This document shows, piece after piece, positions 35,379-44,101 of a stretch of 64,000 nucleotides of DNA. Each line of letters starts with the position of its first letter. Positions within the stretch are counted from its first letter, which is position 1. This DNA comes from CAVXEH01 sp963805305. Lineage in GTDB: Bacteria; Chloroflexota; Limnocylindria; QHBO01. A model generated the notes under the pieces. The model worked only from the letters and a program-made list of their open reading frames with translations, was not told where the DNA came from and made no database searches. The stretch is taken from contig CAWDTM010000007.1 of NCBI GenBank assembly GCA_963805305.1, positions 1-64,000 of the forward strand. The letters run 5' to 3'. Both the position numbers and the translations under genes were made by a program.

Positions 35379-36242
35379 GTGAATCCCGACGGGATCATCG
35401 TCGCGACGCCGGGCATGACACCGACCGCGACCCCGACCCTGCCGAACGCCGAGCCGGGATCGCCCACGCGCTGGGCGGCCGACGGCCCGGTCGTGTTCGC
35501 GCGCTACGCGTACCCGCCCAACGAGCTGGGCTACTGCGGCCCGGAGGACCACGCCACGCTCCTCGAGTACGCAGCGGCCGGCATCATCGACCCAGGTCTC
35601 GCGGACCTCGCCCGCGGCTTCGCCGGCGCGTGGCCCTACGTGGAGCTGATCGCCCAGTCGACCGGCATCGGCAACCCGCTCGACAGGCGTGTGGTGGAGG
35701 CGTACTGGCTGGGCAGCAGCCTCCTGGAACGGATCGATATGACGACCTTCGGCAACTCGCTGCTGGACCGGTTCCGCAAGCGCGCCGGGTCGGGCTGGGG
35801 CTTCCTTGCGGAGGCGATCCCGGCGGGCGCGCTCCCCACACACAGCTTCCACGTCTTCGGGGTCTACCCCTGGGTCGGGCTCCTTCGCGGGGAGCGGGCG
35901 GAGCATCCGCTCCACATCCTCGACCAGTGCCGCATCCGCTGGGGCCGGGTCCTGAGCGTCGAAGGCAACCAGGCGGTGGTCATGAGCCAGCCGCTCACCT
36001 TCGACGGGGAGCACCTCGGGCTTGGCCCGTATCGGCCCGAGACGGTGACCCGCGGCGCCAACGGGCTGGGGCTTGCCGCCGTCGTGGAGCCCGGGGAGTG
36101 GGTTGCCATGCACTGGGGCTGGATCTGCGATCGGCTCAGCCGCCGGCAGCTCACGAACCTGCGCCGGTACTCACTGCTCCAGCTCGATGTCACGAACCGC
36201 CGCGTCTCGCGGACTGGCGCCGCGGTCGCCCTCGCCCGATAG
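35379..36242 (+). CDS. DUF6390-type protein, possibly hydrogenase-associated
   Basis: A 287-residue soluble protein with a GTG start 5 nt after AAGGAGG. It contains FARYAYPPNELGYCGPEDHATLLEYAAAG near residue 41, RGFAGAWPYVELIA, DRRVVEAYWLGSSLLERIDM, THSFHVFGVYPWVGLLR, then ILDQCRIRWGRVLSVEGNQAVVMSQPLTFDG. I associate these segments with the DUF6390 family. The last segment resembles the beta-barrel of HypC-like chaperones, and I recall relatives beside [NiFe]-hydrogenase genes; that link is inference. The hydrogenase operon of this window is 14 kb away. The immediate neighbours are glutamate synthase and an ABC importer. Confidence 0.6.
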   Translation: MNPDGIIVATPGMTPTATPTLPNAEPGSPTRWAADGPVVFARYAYPPNELGYCGPEDHATLLEYAAAGIIDPGLADLARGFAGAWPYVELIAQSTGIGNPLDRRVVEAYWLGSSLLERIDMTTFGNSLLDRFRKRAGSGWGFLAEAIPAGALPTHSFHVFGVYPWVGLLRGERAEHPLHILDQCRIRWGRVLSVEGNQAVVMSQPLTFDGEHLGLGPYRPETVTRGANGLGLAAVVEPGEWVAMHWGWICDRLSRRQLTNLRRYSLLQLDVTNRRVSRTGAAVALAR

Positions 36243-36345
36243 GAAGGTGATGCCCGTTCGCTGAATCGAATCCAGGCACCAGGCGTGGAAGCCGGCCCAG
36301 GCTGGCCGTGATGTCTTCCGCTTGTTACAGGAGAGCTTGATACCC

Positions 36346-37389
36346 ATGACCGCTCGTGTTCGCGCACGGAGATCCCGCGCGCCGCGGCTTCGGCCGCTCG
36401 CCCTGCTCGCGGCGCTCACCGTGCTTGCCGCCTGCTCCCCGGTGTCGGGCACCCCGGTGAGCGCGCCCGCCATCGGCGGCTCGCCCGGCCTGCCCAATGG
36501 CGTGCTTCGCCTCTACAGCTCTGTCACGCAGGACACCATCGACGCGGTGGTCACGGCCTACAACCGGCAGTTCCCGAACGTGACCGTGGAGGTCTTTCGG
36601 GCCCCCACCGGGCAGCTCGACGGGCGCATCGCCGGGGAGCTGCGCAGTGGGGACGTCAACGCCGACCTCCTCTGGGCGACCGATCCGCTCTCGGCCCAGT
36701 CGTACGCGGCGCGCGACCTGTTTTGGGCCTGGACGCCGGCGGAGGCGACATCGGTCCCGGTCGCCGATCGCTCGAACGTGTTCTGGGGGACGCGCCTCCT
36801 GAACATGGTGATCGTCCACGCTCCGGGGATGGCGAACCCCCCGGCGGACTGGCATGACCTGACCGATGCCTCCCTGGCGGGTCGCGTCGCGATCCCGGAC
36901 CCCGGCTTCGCCGGGTCCGCCTTCGGGGCTCTTGGCTACTTCGCCACCGCCGACGGCTATGGGATGGACTACTACCGCGCGCTCAGGGCGAACGGCGCGG
37001 TCCAGGTGCAGTCCATCGCGGACACGCTGACCGGCGTCGCGGAGGGGCAGTTCCTGGCCGGGATCACGCTCGACAAGTCGGCGCGGGATGCGATCGCCGC
37101 CGGATCGCCGCTCGAGATGACCTGGCCAGCCTCAGGGGCCATTGCCATCTACAGTCCCATCGCGGTCTGGAAGGACGCGCAGAACGTGGTTGCGGCGCAG
37201 TCGTTCGTGGACTTCGTCCTGTCTGCGGACGGCCAGGCGGCCGTTGCCGGGACCGGCTGGCAGCCGATCCGCGCGGACGTGAGCGGTGGCCCCGCCGTCG
37301 ACGGACCCCAGGTCGCCCCGGACTGGGCGGCCCTCTTCGATCGGCAGGACGCACTGCTCACCGAATATCGGTCGATCTTCAGTGGCTGA
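36346..37389 (+). CDS. ABC importer substrate-binding lipoprotein (iron/Fbp type)
   Basis: A 347-residue periplasmic-binding lipoprotein. The signal has a basic start and lipobox LAAC with Cys30. The body has the class-II binding-protein landmarks of Fe(III)/AfuA and 2-aminoethylphosphonate binders: LRLYSSVTQDTIDAVVTAYNRQFP, GDVNADLLWATDPLS, GRVAIPDPGFAGSAFGALGYF, and YSPIAVWKDAQNVVAAQSFVDFVLS. AGGAG is 12 nt before ATG 36346, an unusually long spacer. The gene overlaps the permease by 8 nt. Iron is the likeliest ligand by family, but no ligand residue was verified. Confidence 0.8.
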   Translation: MTARVRARRSRAPRLRPLALLAALTVLAACSPVSGTPVSAPAIGGSPGLPNGVLRLYSSVTQDTIDAVVTAYNRQFPNVTVEVFRAPTGQLDGRIAGELRSGDVNADLLWATDPLSAQSYAARDLFWAWTPAEATSVPVADRSNVFWGTRLLNMVIVHAPGMANPPADWHDLTDASLAGRVAIPDPGFAGSAFGALGYFATADGYGMDYYRALRANGAVQVQSIADTLTGVAEGQFLAGITLDKSARDAIAAGSPLEMTWPASGAIAIYSPIAVWKDAQNVVAAQSFVDFVLSADGQAAVAGTGWQPIRADVSGGPAVDGPQVAPDWAALFDRQDALLTEYRSIFSG

Positions 37390-38995
37390 ACGCAGCTGGC
37401 GGCTCGGTGCCCGGGGGGTCGTCCTCGTGGCGCTCGGGCTCCTGGCCGCCTGGCCGCTCGGCCGCCTGGCTGCCGAAGGGATGGGCGATGGGCTGGGCCG
37501 CCTCGTGGACAGCATCGGCGCGCCCGGCTTGGGCGCCATCGTGAACAGCCTGTGGGTCTCTGCGGCTGTCACCGCGCTGGCGCTCGCCGCGGGGCTGGCA
37601 GCCGCCATCCTGACCGAGCGAACAGCCGTCGCCGGTCGGGGTGCGCTGCGCGTCGCGATCCTGGCGCCGCTCGTGATCCCGGATTTCGTGAGCGCCATGA
37701 GCTGGACGCGCGCCTACGGACCGGTGGGCCTTTCGCATCAGCTCCTCGGAATCGAGCTGCCCGGGCTCATCGGCCCGGCCGGCATCGTGCTCGTCCTCGC
37801 GGTGGGTGCCGTGCCGCTCGCGTTCCTCATCGTGGTGGGCGGGATGCGGGTCCGCGCCGAGCCGGACCTGGAGCTCGCGGCCCGCGCCAGCGGCGCCGGC
37901 CCATGGACCGCCTTCCGGACCGTCACCCTACCGCTGCTGTGGCCGTCGCTGGTGGCCGCGGGCGGGCTCGTCTTCGTGACCACCATGAACGCCTTCGGGA
38001 CGCCGGCGGTGCTTGGTCGACCCGCGGGCTTCTCGACCATGACCACGCGCATCTACGGAGACCTGGCCTTTGCCGCATCCGACGACGCGTTCCGTCGGGC
38101 CATCAGCCTCTCGGTCCTGATGGTCGTGATCGCGATCTCGATCGTGGGTGTCGTAGACCGGCTGGGTGGTCGCAGCACGGAGCGCACGAGCGCCAGCACC
38201 GGCCCTCGCGGCTCGGCTGGCCGCAGACCGTGGCCGGCGACCATCGTCGCCTGGGCGGTGATGACGCTGGTCGTCGTGGTGCCGCTGGCGGCGCTGCAGC
38301 TCACCGCGCTGACACGGGCCGTGGGCCTTGCTCCGGTGCCGGCCAACCTGACCGTCGCCAACTTCGGGCGCGCCCTCGACGCGCGGGCGCTCGGCGACCT
38401 CGGGAACAGCGTCCTCCTTGCGACGGGGACGGCCGTAGCGGCGGCCACCCTGGGCCTGGCCGCCACCGCGGCCGGCAGCCGATGGCGGCCGCGGCTCAAC
38501 AGCGGGGTGACCCTCACCTTCGCCGTCCCCGGCTCGGTCCTCGCCGTCGCCATGCTCCTTGCCTACGGCCCGGCGCTGCGGGACACGCTGGCGATCATCG
38601 GGGTCGCCTACCTGGCCAAGCTCTGGGCGCTGGGCCAGCGACCGATCAGCGGAGCCGCGGACCGGCTCTCCGGGGACCTCCTGGCCGCTGCCCGGGTCAG
38701 TGGCGCGAGCCTGTTCACCGCGGTCCGCACCGTCGTGCTGCCGCTGCTGGCGCCGGCCATCGCCGCGGGCGGGATCCTGGTCTTCGTCTTCGCCCTGCAC
38801 GAGGTGACGCTCTCGGTCCTGCTCTACGGTCCGCGGACCGCGACCCTGGCGGTCACGATCCTCAACCTGCAGCAGGTGGGCGACCCGGTCCTGACCTCGG
38901 CACTGGCGGTGATCCTCACCGCGTTCGTTGGCGTGGGGGCCGGCGTCCTGCTCCTGCTCGTCCGCCGATGGCCGTGGGCCGGCGGGGTGCTGTGA
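37382..38995 (+). CDS. ABC importer permease, FbpB-type (two fused domains)
   Basis: A 537-residue permease with about 12 membrane helices, made of two fused BPD_transp_1 halves. Each has an EAA-type coupling loop: ELAARASGAGPWTAFRTVTLPLLWP in the first half and LLAAARVSGASLFTAVRTVVLPLLAPA in the second. The GTG start at 37382 overlaps the binding-protein gene by 8 nt. The fused layout is typical of FbpB/AfuB and phosphonate-type importers. Confidence 0.85.
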   Translation: MAERSWRLGARGVVLVALGLLAAWPLGRLAAEGMGDGLGRLVDSIGAPGLGAIVNSLWVSAAVTALALAAGLAAAILTERTAVAGRGALRVAILAPLVIPDFVSAMSWTRAYGPVGLSHQLLGIELPGLIGPAGIVLVLAVGAVPLAFLIVVGGMRVRAEPDLELAARASGAGPWTAFRTVTLPLLWPSLVAAGGLVFVTTMNAFGTPAVLGRPAGFSTMTTRIYGDLAFAASDDAFRRAISLSVLMVVIAISIVGVVDRLGGRSTERTSASTGPRGSAGRRPWPATIVAWAVMTLVVVVPLAALQLTALTRAVGLAPVPANLTVANFGRALDARALGDLGNSVLLATGTAVAAATLGLAATAAGSRWRPRLNSGVTLTFAVPGSVLAVAMLLAYGPALRDTLAIIGVAYLAKLWALGQRPISGAADRLSGDLLAAARVSGASLFTAVRTVVLPLLAPAIAAGGILVFVFALHEVTLSVLLYGPRTATLAVTILNLQQVGDPVLTSALAVILTAFVGVGAGVLLLLVRRWPWAGGVL

Positions 38996-40068
38996 TGGCC
39001 GCGGGCGCCCCGGCCCCTGCGCTCGAGGCCCGGTCCCTCGCGGTGCAGTACGGCGAGGTGCCGGTCCTGCGGGACGTGGACCTGCAGGTCTCGCCCGGAG
39101 AGACGATGGTCCTGCTCGGCCCGTCAGGCTCCGGCAAGACGACCTTCCTGTACGTGATTGCCGGCTTCCTGGAGATCGCGGAGGGCGAGCTGTGGATCGC
39201 CGGCCGCATCGCCTCGCGACCGCGGACCACGGTGCCGCCGGAGCGCCGGGACGTTGCGGTGGTGTTCCAGCATTACGCGCTCTGGCCGCACCTGGGCGCG
39301 CTCGACACGGTGGCCTATCCCCTTCGCCGCAGCGGACAGTCGGTGGCCGCGGCCCGCAGGCGGGCAGCCGATCTCCTGGACCTGATGGGGATCGGCCACC
39401 TCGCAGCGAGGCGCCCGGCCGAGCTCTCCGGCGGCGAGCAGCAGCGGGTCGGGGTGGCCCGGGCGCTGGCCCGCGAGGCGGGCCTGATCCTGCTCGACGA
39501 GCCCACCGCGCACCTCGATGCGCCGCTGCGGGCGGCCCTCGCCGCGGAGCTGTCGGACCAACGACGCCGCTCCGGCGCTGCCGCGGTGTATGCCACCCAT
39601 GACGTCATCGAGGCGCTGGCAATCGCGGATCGCCTTGCCCTGCTGCGCGATGGACGGGTCGTCCAGCAGGGCACGCCGCGCGAGATCTACGACCGGCCGG
39701 TGGACCTGTGGGCTGCCCGCCTCAGCGGCCCGGCATCCGTTCTGCACGGCACCGTGCTCGACCACCGACGGGTTCGCCTGGCCGATGTCGAGGCGCCGGT
39801 TGCGCTCGCTTCGCGGGCCGCCATCGACCCGGGCGCCGCCGCGCTGCTCGTCCGGCCGGACTGGGCAACGTTGGGGGGACCGCTGCCCGGCCGGGTCATG
39901 ACGATCTGGTTCCGGGGACCGCACACCGACTACCGGCTCGAGACGCCGGCAGGTCTCCTGGAGCTGCGCGAACCCGGTCCGCCCCGCGTGGCGGAGGGGG
40001 AGGCCGTAGGCTGGACGCTGCGGCGTGGGTGGCTCATCGGCTCGGATGACGGCGAGCTCCGGGGCTGA
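38995..40068 (+). CDS. ABC importer ATPase, FbpC/PotA-type
   Basis: A 357-residue ATPase: Walker A GPSGSGKTT at 41-49, Q-loop VFQHYALWPHL, signature LSGGEQQRVGVARAL near 144, Walker B LILLDEPTAHLD and switch His in YATHD. A C-terminal TOBE-like domain begins near 240 (VLHGTVLDHRRVRL). The ATG shares one base with the permease stop (TGATG). It powers import by the permease at 37382. Confidence 0.9.
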   Translation: MAAGAPAPALEARSLAVQYGEVPVLRDVDLQVSPGETMVLLGPSGSGKTTFLYVIAGFLEIAEGELWIAGRIASRPRTTVPPERRDVAVVFQHYALWPHLGALDTVAYPLRRSGQSVAAARRRAADLLDLMGIGHLAARRPAELSGGEQQRVGVARALAREAGLILLDEPTAHLDAPLRAALAAELSDQRRRSGAAAVYATHDVIEALAIADRLALLRDGRVVQQGTPREIYDRPVDLWAARLSGPASVLHGTVLDHRRVRLADVEAPVALASRAAIDPGAAALLVRPDWATLGGPLPGRVMTIWFRGPHTDYRLETPAGLLELREPGPPRVAEGEAVGWTLRRGWLIGSDDGELRG

Positions 40069-40094
40069 CCAATCGTGGTGTGCCCTGCATCGAC

Positions 40095-40127
40095 CGGTGA
40101 GACGCGCAGGCGCCGGTCGTCTCACGG
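40095..40127 (+). terminator. Hairpin downstream of the ABC importer operon
   Basis: CCGGTGAGACG (with one bulged G) pairs with CGTCTCACGG across a 13-nt loop. It begins 27 nt after the ATPase stop and precedes the VOC gene at 40173. A plausible terminator, but the long loop and lack of a T-tract make it uncertain. Confidence 0.4.
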
Positions 40128-40172
40128 TATGCAACCGGGCGATGGCGCTCGGGCACCAGCAAGGAGAGCTTC

Positions 40173-40541
40173 ATGTTCCGGGAGTCAGCAGCGTTCTCCG
40201 GTTTCTCGGCGGGTGATCTGGGCGCCGAGCAGGCGTTCTACGCCGGGATCCTGGGCCTTTCCGTCACCGAGGACCACGGCATCCTGACGCTGCACCTCGG
40301 TGGCGGCGGCACGGTGGTCATCTATCCCAAGCCGAACCACGAGCCGGCCTCGTTCACGGTCCTGAACTTCCCCGTCGCCGATGTCGATGCGGCCGTCGAC
40401 GCGCTCGTCGCGAAAGGGGTGCGCTTCGAGCGCTACCCGGGCCTCGACCAGGATGAGCGCGGCGTCATGCGCCACAACGGACCCACCATCGCCTGGTTCC
40501 GGGATCCGGCCGGCAACATCTGCTCGGTGATCGAAGGCTGA
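40173..40541 (+). CDS. VOC-family protein (third in the window)
   Basis: A 122-residue vicinal-oxygen-chelate protein with AAGGAG 6 nt before the ATG. It has SAGDLGAEQAFYAGILGLSVTED, then LHLGGGGTVVIYPKP, and the second half VLNFPVADVDAAVDALVAKGVRF ending WFRDPAGNICSVIEG. The substrate is unknown. It stands alone between the ABC importer and the SorC operon, on the same strand. Confidence 0.85.
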   Translation: MFRESAAFSGFSAGDLGAEQAFYAGILGLSVTEDHGILTLHLGGGGTVVIYPKPNHEPASFTVLNFPVADVDAAVDALVAKGVRFERYPGLDQDERGVMRHNGPTIAWFRDPAGNICSVIEG

Positions 40542-40592
40542 GATCTCGGCGGGGGTCGACCAATGGCTCGCCGCCGGCGATTCCCGAAACCC

Positions 40593-40621
40593 TTGTGGCA
40601 AGCCCGTCGGGGTGCTATGCT
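40593..40621 (+). promoter_or_regulatory. Sigma-70-type promoter of the sorC-dha operon
   Basis: TTGTGG (40593-40598), a 17-bp spacer and TATGCT (40616-40621) make a good housekeeping promoter. It is 54 bp before the TTG start of the SorC regulator, and the tandem operators begin at its last base. Confidence 0.6.
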
Positions 40622-40652
40622 GAACATCCGCTCAGCAGTGAGCATTTGCTCA
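40621..40652 (+). promoter_or_regulatory. Tandem SorC-type operators
   Basis: Two copies of the 14-bp motif TGA(A/G)CAT(C/T)(C/T)GCTCA lie at 40621-40634 and 40639-40652, 18 bp apart. The second is an exact palindrome TGAGC-ATTT-GCTCA. They overlap and follow the -10 box, so a bound regulator would block transcription. The TGAAC/TGAGC half-site resembles sites of SorC/LsrR-type regulators; the gene that follows encodes such a regulator. Confidence 0.65.
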
Positions 40653-40674
40653 CCAGCAAGGAAAGGGCATCCGC

Positions 40675-41691
40675 TTGCCCGAAGAGCTCAGCAGCGAGGA
40701 GCACGAGCTGCTGGCGCGCGTGGCGCGCCGGTCGTACGTGGACGGTCGCACCCAGCAGGAGATCGCCCGGGAATTCGGTCTCTCGCGGCAGAAGATCCAG
40801 CGCCTCCTCGAGCGCGCGCGCGCGACGGGCGTGGTCGAGATCCACGTCGAGGCGCCTCCAGGCGTGAACCTTGAGCTGGAAAGCCAGCTGGCGCACGAGT
40901 TCGGACTGACCGATGCCTTCGTGAGCCCTGATCGTCCAGACCCCGATTCGCGGCGAGCGGCAGTGGCGCGCGCGGCGGCGGGTTACCTCGAGCGCCGTCT
41001 CCACGACGGCACGGTGGTGGCCGTCGGCCACGGCCGCGACGCCGGCGAGGTCCCGCGCTTCTTCCGCCCCGATCGACGGATGGATGCCATCTTCGCCAGT
41101 GCGATGGGCGGCTCACCGCGGGTCGACACGCCCACCAACCCCAACGAGATCGGACGGGCGCTGGCGGAGCGGTGCGGCGGCAGGGCCGAGAGCCTGTATG
41201 CGCCGGCCTACGTCGAGAACGCCGAGATGCGGGACCGGCTGCTCGAACAGGAGGCGGTGGCGCACACCCTCGGCGTGGCGCGCACGGCGACGGTCGCCCT
41301 GGTGGGCATCGGCGGGACCGATGACGACTGCACCATGGTCCGTTCCGGCTGCCTCTCGCTCGACGAGATTGCCCGGCTCCGCGACCGGGGTGCGGTGGGC
41401 GACGTGCTGGGCAACTACGTGGCGGAGTCCGGCGCGCTCATCGACTCCCCGCACAGCGGCCGCCTCATCGCGCTCTCCATCGACGACCTGCGCGCCATCG
41501 GCACCGTCGTGGCGGTGGCCAGCGAGTCGGAGAAGCCGCACGCCATCCTGGGCGTCCTCCGCGCAGGCGTCGTGGATGTGCTCATCGTCGACGAATCCAA
41601 CGCACAGGCCGTCCTGCGCCTCGCGAAGTCGCAGGCGGTCGCCTCCGTTCCCGGGCGACGCGCCCACGCCGGTCAGCGAGGGGGTGCCTGA
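40675..41691 (+). CDS. SorC/DeoR-family sugar-responsive regulator
   Basis: A 338-residue regulator, TTG start with AGGAAAGG 7 nt upstream. The HTH is RTQQEIAREFGLSRQKIQRLLERARATGVVEIHV at about residues 25-58. The rest is the SorC sugar-phosphate-binding domain with GHGRDAGEVPRFF, SAMGGSPR, TVALVGIGGTDDDCTMVRSGCLS and a C-terminal ALSIDDLRAIGTVVAVASESEK region. It heads the operon for aldolase, HAD phosphatase, DhaL and DhaK, so its inducer is probably one of their sugar phosphates. Twin operators suggest autoregulation. Confidence 0.88.
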   Translation: MPEELSSEEHELLARVARRSYVDGRTQQEIAREFGLSRQKIQRLLERARATGVVEIHVEAPPGVNLELESQLAHEFGLTDAFVSPDRPDPDSRRAAVARAAAGYLERRLHDGTVVAVGHGRDAGEVPRFFRPDRRMDAIFASAMGGSPRVDTPTNPNEIGRALAERCGGRAESLYAPAYVENAEMRDRLLEQEAVAHTLGVARTATVALVGIGGTDDDCTMVRSGCLSLDEIARLRDRGAVGDVLGNYVAESGALIDSPHSGRLIALSIDDLRAIGTVVAVASESEKPHAILGVLRAGVVDVLIVDESNAQAVLRLAKSQAVASVPGRRAHAGQRGGA

Positions 41692-41758
41692 GCGGCAATC
41701 GGATCGGAAAGCATCCCACGAGGAACCATCCGCAGCCCGTGGCTGCAGGAGGAGGGCC

Positions 41759-42610
41759 ATGCCAGTCGTCCCAACCGGGGATATCGTCCAGCGAGCGTTC
41801 AAGGAGCGCTACGGGGTCGCCGCCATCAACGTGGTCAACGACCTCACCCTCGAGGCGGTGCTCGCCGCGGCGGAGGAGCTGCGCGCGCCGCTGATCGTGC
41901 AGACATCGGTGAAGACGGTGAAGTCCATGGGCGCCGATGTGCTCTATGCCATGTGGTGCGAGATGACCCGCACGATCACCGTCCCGGTCGCCCTGCACCT
42001 CGATCACTGCCCCGAGCGCGAGGTGATCACGACCTGCCTCGCCAAGGGCTGGAACAGCGTGCTCTTCGACGGATCGAAGCTGACCGTGGAGGAGAACAAG
42101 CAGCAGACGGTCGAGGTCGTTGCCGAAGCCAAGCGCTACGGCGCCCTGGTGGAGGGCGAGATCGAGCCGTTCAAGCGGGTCGAGGAGATGTCCGACGACG
42201 AGCGGGACAGCGAGCAGGCGCTCGAGACCGCGCTCGACTTCATCCGGACGACCGGTGTCGACGTGTACGCACCGGCCATCGGGAATGCCCACGGGATGTA
42301 CCGTGCCGCGCCCAAGCTCGACAACCAGCGGGTGACCGACATCGTCGAGGCGACCGGAATCCCCGTGGCCCTGCACGGCGGGACGGGGATGACCGCGGAG
42401 CAGTTCAGCGACCTCATCGCGCGCGGCTGCGCCAAGGTGAACATCTCGACCGCGCTGAAGATCCGCTTCATGCAGTCGGGCTACGACTACATGACGGAGC
42501 ACCCAACGGAGTACGACCCGCCCAAGCTTTTCGTCGCCCAGCGCGCGGCGGTGAAGGCCATGGCGGAGGAGCACATCCGCATGTTCGGCAGCGAGGGGAG
42601 GGCGTGGTGA
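41759..42610 (+). CDS. fba: Class II fructose/tagatose-bisphosphate aldolase family
   Basis: A 283-residue zinc aldolase behind AGGAGGAGGG. The zinc and catalytic sites are visible: D82 and H83 in VALHLDHCPE, EGEIEPF, H178 in GNAHGMY, and H206 in LHGGTGM, then KVNISTALK for phosphate. The length and motifs fit the class II FbaA/GatY group. The reaction is reversible cleavage of a ketose-1,6-bisphosphate to DHAP and an aldehyde; the exact ketose is open. DhaK/DhaL in the same operon and the SorC regulator suggest a pathway entering through DHAP or a related ketose. It overlaps the next gene by 4 nt. Confidence 0.88.
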   Translation: MPVVPTGDIVQRAFKERYGVAAINVVNDLTLEAVLAAAEELRAPLIVQTSVKTVKSMGADVLYAMWCEMTRTITVPVALHLDHCPEREVITTCLAKGWNSVLFDGSKLTVEENKQQTVEVVAEAKRYGALVEGEIEPFKRVEEMSDDERDSEQALETALDFIRTTGVDVYAPAIGNAHGMYRAAPKLDNQRVTDIVEATGIPVALHGGTGMTAEQFSDLIARGCAKVNISTALKIRFMQSGYDYMTEHPTEYDPPKLFVAQRAAVKAMAEEHIRMFGSEGRAW

Positions 42611-43383
42611 CGAAGACGCTCATCTTCGACTGCGACGGGGTCCTGGCCGATACGGAGCGCGACGGTCACCGTCCCGCCTTCAACCAGACGTTCCGGGAGT
42701 TCGGCCTTCCCATCGAGTGGTCCCCCGACGAGTACGCGGTGAAGCTCCAGATCGCCGGGGGGAAGGAGCGGATGGGCAGCGAGTTGACCCCGGCGTTCCT
42801 GCGGGCGAACGGCCTGCCGGGGGACGACGGGGCGCGCACGGACCTGCTTGCGCGGCTCCACAAACGCAAGACGGAGATCTACAAGGAGATGGTCGCGGCC
42901 GGGAAGCTGCCGACCAGACCCGGGATCCGGCGGATCATCGAGGGGGCGCAGGAGGCCGGATGGGCGCTGGCCGTCTGCTCCACGTCGGCGGAGCCGTCGG
43001 TGCGGGCCATCCTCGAGCAGGCGATCGGCCCGCAGCGGGCGGCGCGCTTCGACCTCGTGCTCGCCGGCGACGTGGTGGAGCACAAGAAACCGGCACCCGA
43101 CATCTACCTGATGGCCCTCGAACGGCTGGGCGTCGCGCCGCCCGAAAGCCTGGTCGTGGAGGACTCGCGCAACGGCCTGCTCGCCGCCACGGGGGCCGGT
43201 CTGCGGACGGTCATGACCGTCAACGGATACACGGAGGAAGAGGACAACACGCAGGCAATCCTGGTCGTCTCGTCGCTCGGCGATCCCGACGGAGAGCGGA
43301 CGCGGGTCATCGCGAACCGCACCTCCGCCCAGCCCGGCGACTACATCACCCTGGCCGACCTGGAGCGGTGCATGGCCGCCTGA
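42607..43383 (+). CDS. HAD-superfamily phosphatase (CbbY/beta-phosphoglucomutase-like)
   Basis: A 258-residue HAD hydrolase, GTG start within GTGA overlapping the aldolase stop. Motif I FDCDGVLADTERDGH gives the nucleophile and acid/base Asp (residues about 8 and 10), motif II VCSTSAEP, motif III Lys in EHKKPAPDIYL and motif IV VVEDSRNGLLAA. The cap and the ESLVVEDS form match CbbY proteins, which dephosphorylate xylulose- or ribulose-type bisphosphates, and beta-phosphoglucomutases. In this operon it probably removes phosphate from a sugar intermediate or a dead-end bisphosphate. Confidence 0.85.
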   Translation: MTKTLIFDCDGVLADTERDGHRPAFNQTFREFGLPIEWSPDEYAVKLQIAGGKERMGSELTPAFLRANGLPGDDGARTDLLARLHKRKTEIYKEMVAAGKLPTRPGIRRIIEGAQEAGWALAVCSTSAEPSVRAILEQAIGPQRAARFDLVLAGDVVEHKKPAPDIYLMALERLGVAPPESLVVEDSRNGLLAATGAGLRTVMTVNGYTEEEDNTQAILVVSSLGDPDGERTRVIANRTSAQPGDYITLADLERCMAA

Positions 43384-43427
43384 CGCCGCCATCCATCACA
43401 GGGTCGTGGGTCCACGAGGAGGTCCGT

Positions 43428-44087
43428 ATGGCAGATCAAGCGTTCGACGATGTCGACCTCGTCCTCAAGACGATGGCAACGACGATCGTCGAGAACGCCG
43501 AGTACTTCGCCCAGCTCGACTCGATCGTCGGTGACGGCGATTTCGGGTTCTCGCTGCGCAACGGGTTCGAGGTCGTCGTCAGCGACTACGACACCTTTGA
43601 TCGGACCAGCATCGGCACGATCCTGAAGAAGATCGGGTTCACCATCTCTGCCAAGGTGGGCGGCGTCAGTGGGCCCATCTGGGGTACCGCGTTCCTGCGC
43701 GCCGGCGTAGCTGCCGGCGACAAGACCGCGCTGACACCGGACGACGTGATCGCGATGCTGCGCGCATCGATCGAGGGAATCATGCAGCGCGGACAGTCGT
43801 CCCTGGGCGACAAGACGCTCCTCGATGCCCTGGTTCCCGCCGTCGACAGCCTTGAGGCGAGCTTCGCCGATCCGGCGACGCTCGCGGACCATGGCGTGGC
43901 GGCACTCCAGAAGGCGGCCGATGTCGCCGTCAAGACGGCCGAAGAGACCAAGAGCATGCAGGCCATGCGGGGACGTGCCGCGTACACCGGCGAGCGGAGC
44001 ATCGGCTCCGTGGATGCCGGGGCGACCGCCATCGGCGTGATCCTGCAGGCCATCAGCAAGGCCTGGCATGACAGGTACACCAACTGA
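43428..44087 (+). CDS. dhaL: Dihydroxyacetone kinase subunit L (nucleotide-binding)
   Basis: A 219-residue DhaL-type protein with GAGGAGG upstream of ATG 43428. The Mg-ADP Asp cluster is seen as LDSIVGDGDFGFSL (D31, D36, D38). The His that follows in most members (GDGDHG) is Phe here. SGPIWGTAFLRAG and GDKTLLDALVPA are also conserved family segments, as is RGRAAYTGERSIGSVDAGATA. It holds the nucleotide and phosphorylates the ketose bound to DhaK. No DhaM phosphodonor gene is nearby, so either ATP is the direct donor or DhaM lies elsewhere. Confidence 0.9.
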   Translation: MADQAFDDVDLVLKTMATTIVENAEYFAQLDSIVGDGDFGFSLRNGFEVVVSDYDTFDRTSIGTILKKIGFTISAKVGGVSGPIWGTAFLRAGVAAGDKTALTPDDVIAMLRASIEGIMQRGQSSLGDKTLLDALVPAVDSLEASFADPATLADHGVAALQKAADVAVKTAEETKSMQAMRGRAAYTGERSIGSVDAGATAIGVILQAISKAWHDRYTN

Positions 44088-44101
44088 GGAGGATCCACGG
44101 C

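Noticed and set aside
41759..43383. Aldolase and HAD genes as part of a Calvin-cycle cluster because of the CbbY-like protein.
   Set aside because: No RuBisCO, phosphoribulokinase or other cbb gene is present; SorC and DhaKL point to ketose catabolism.
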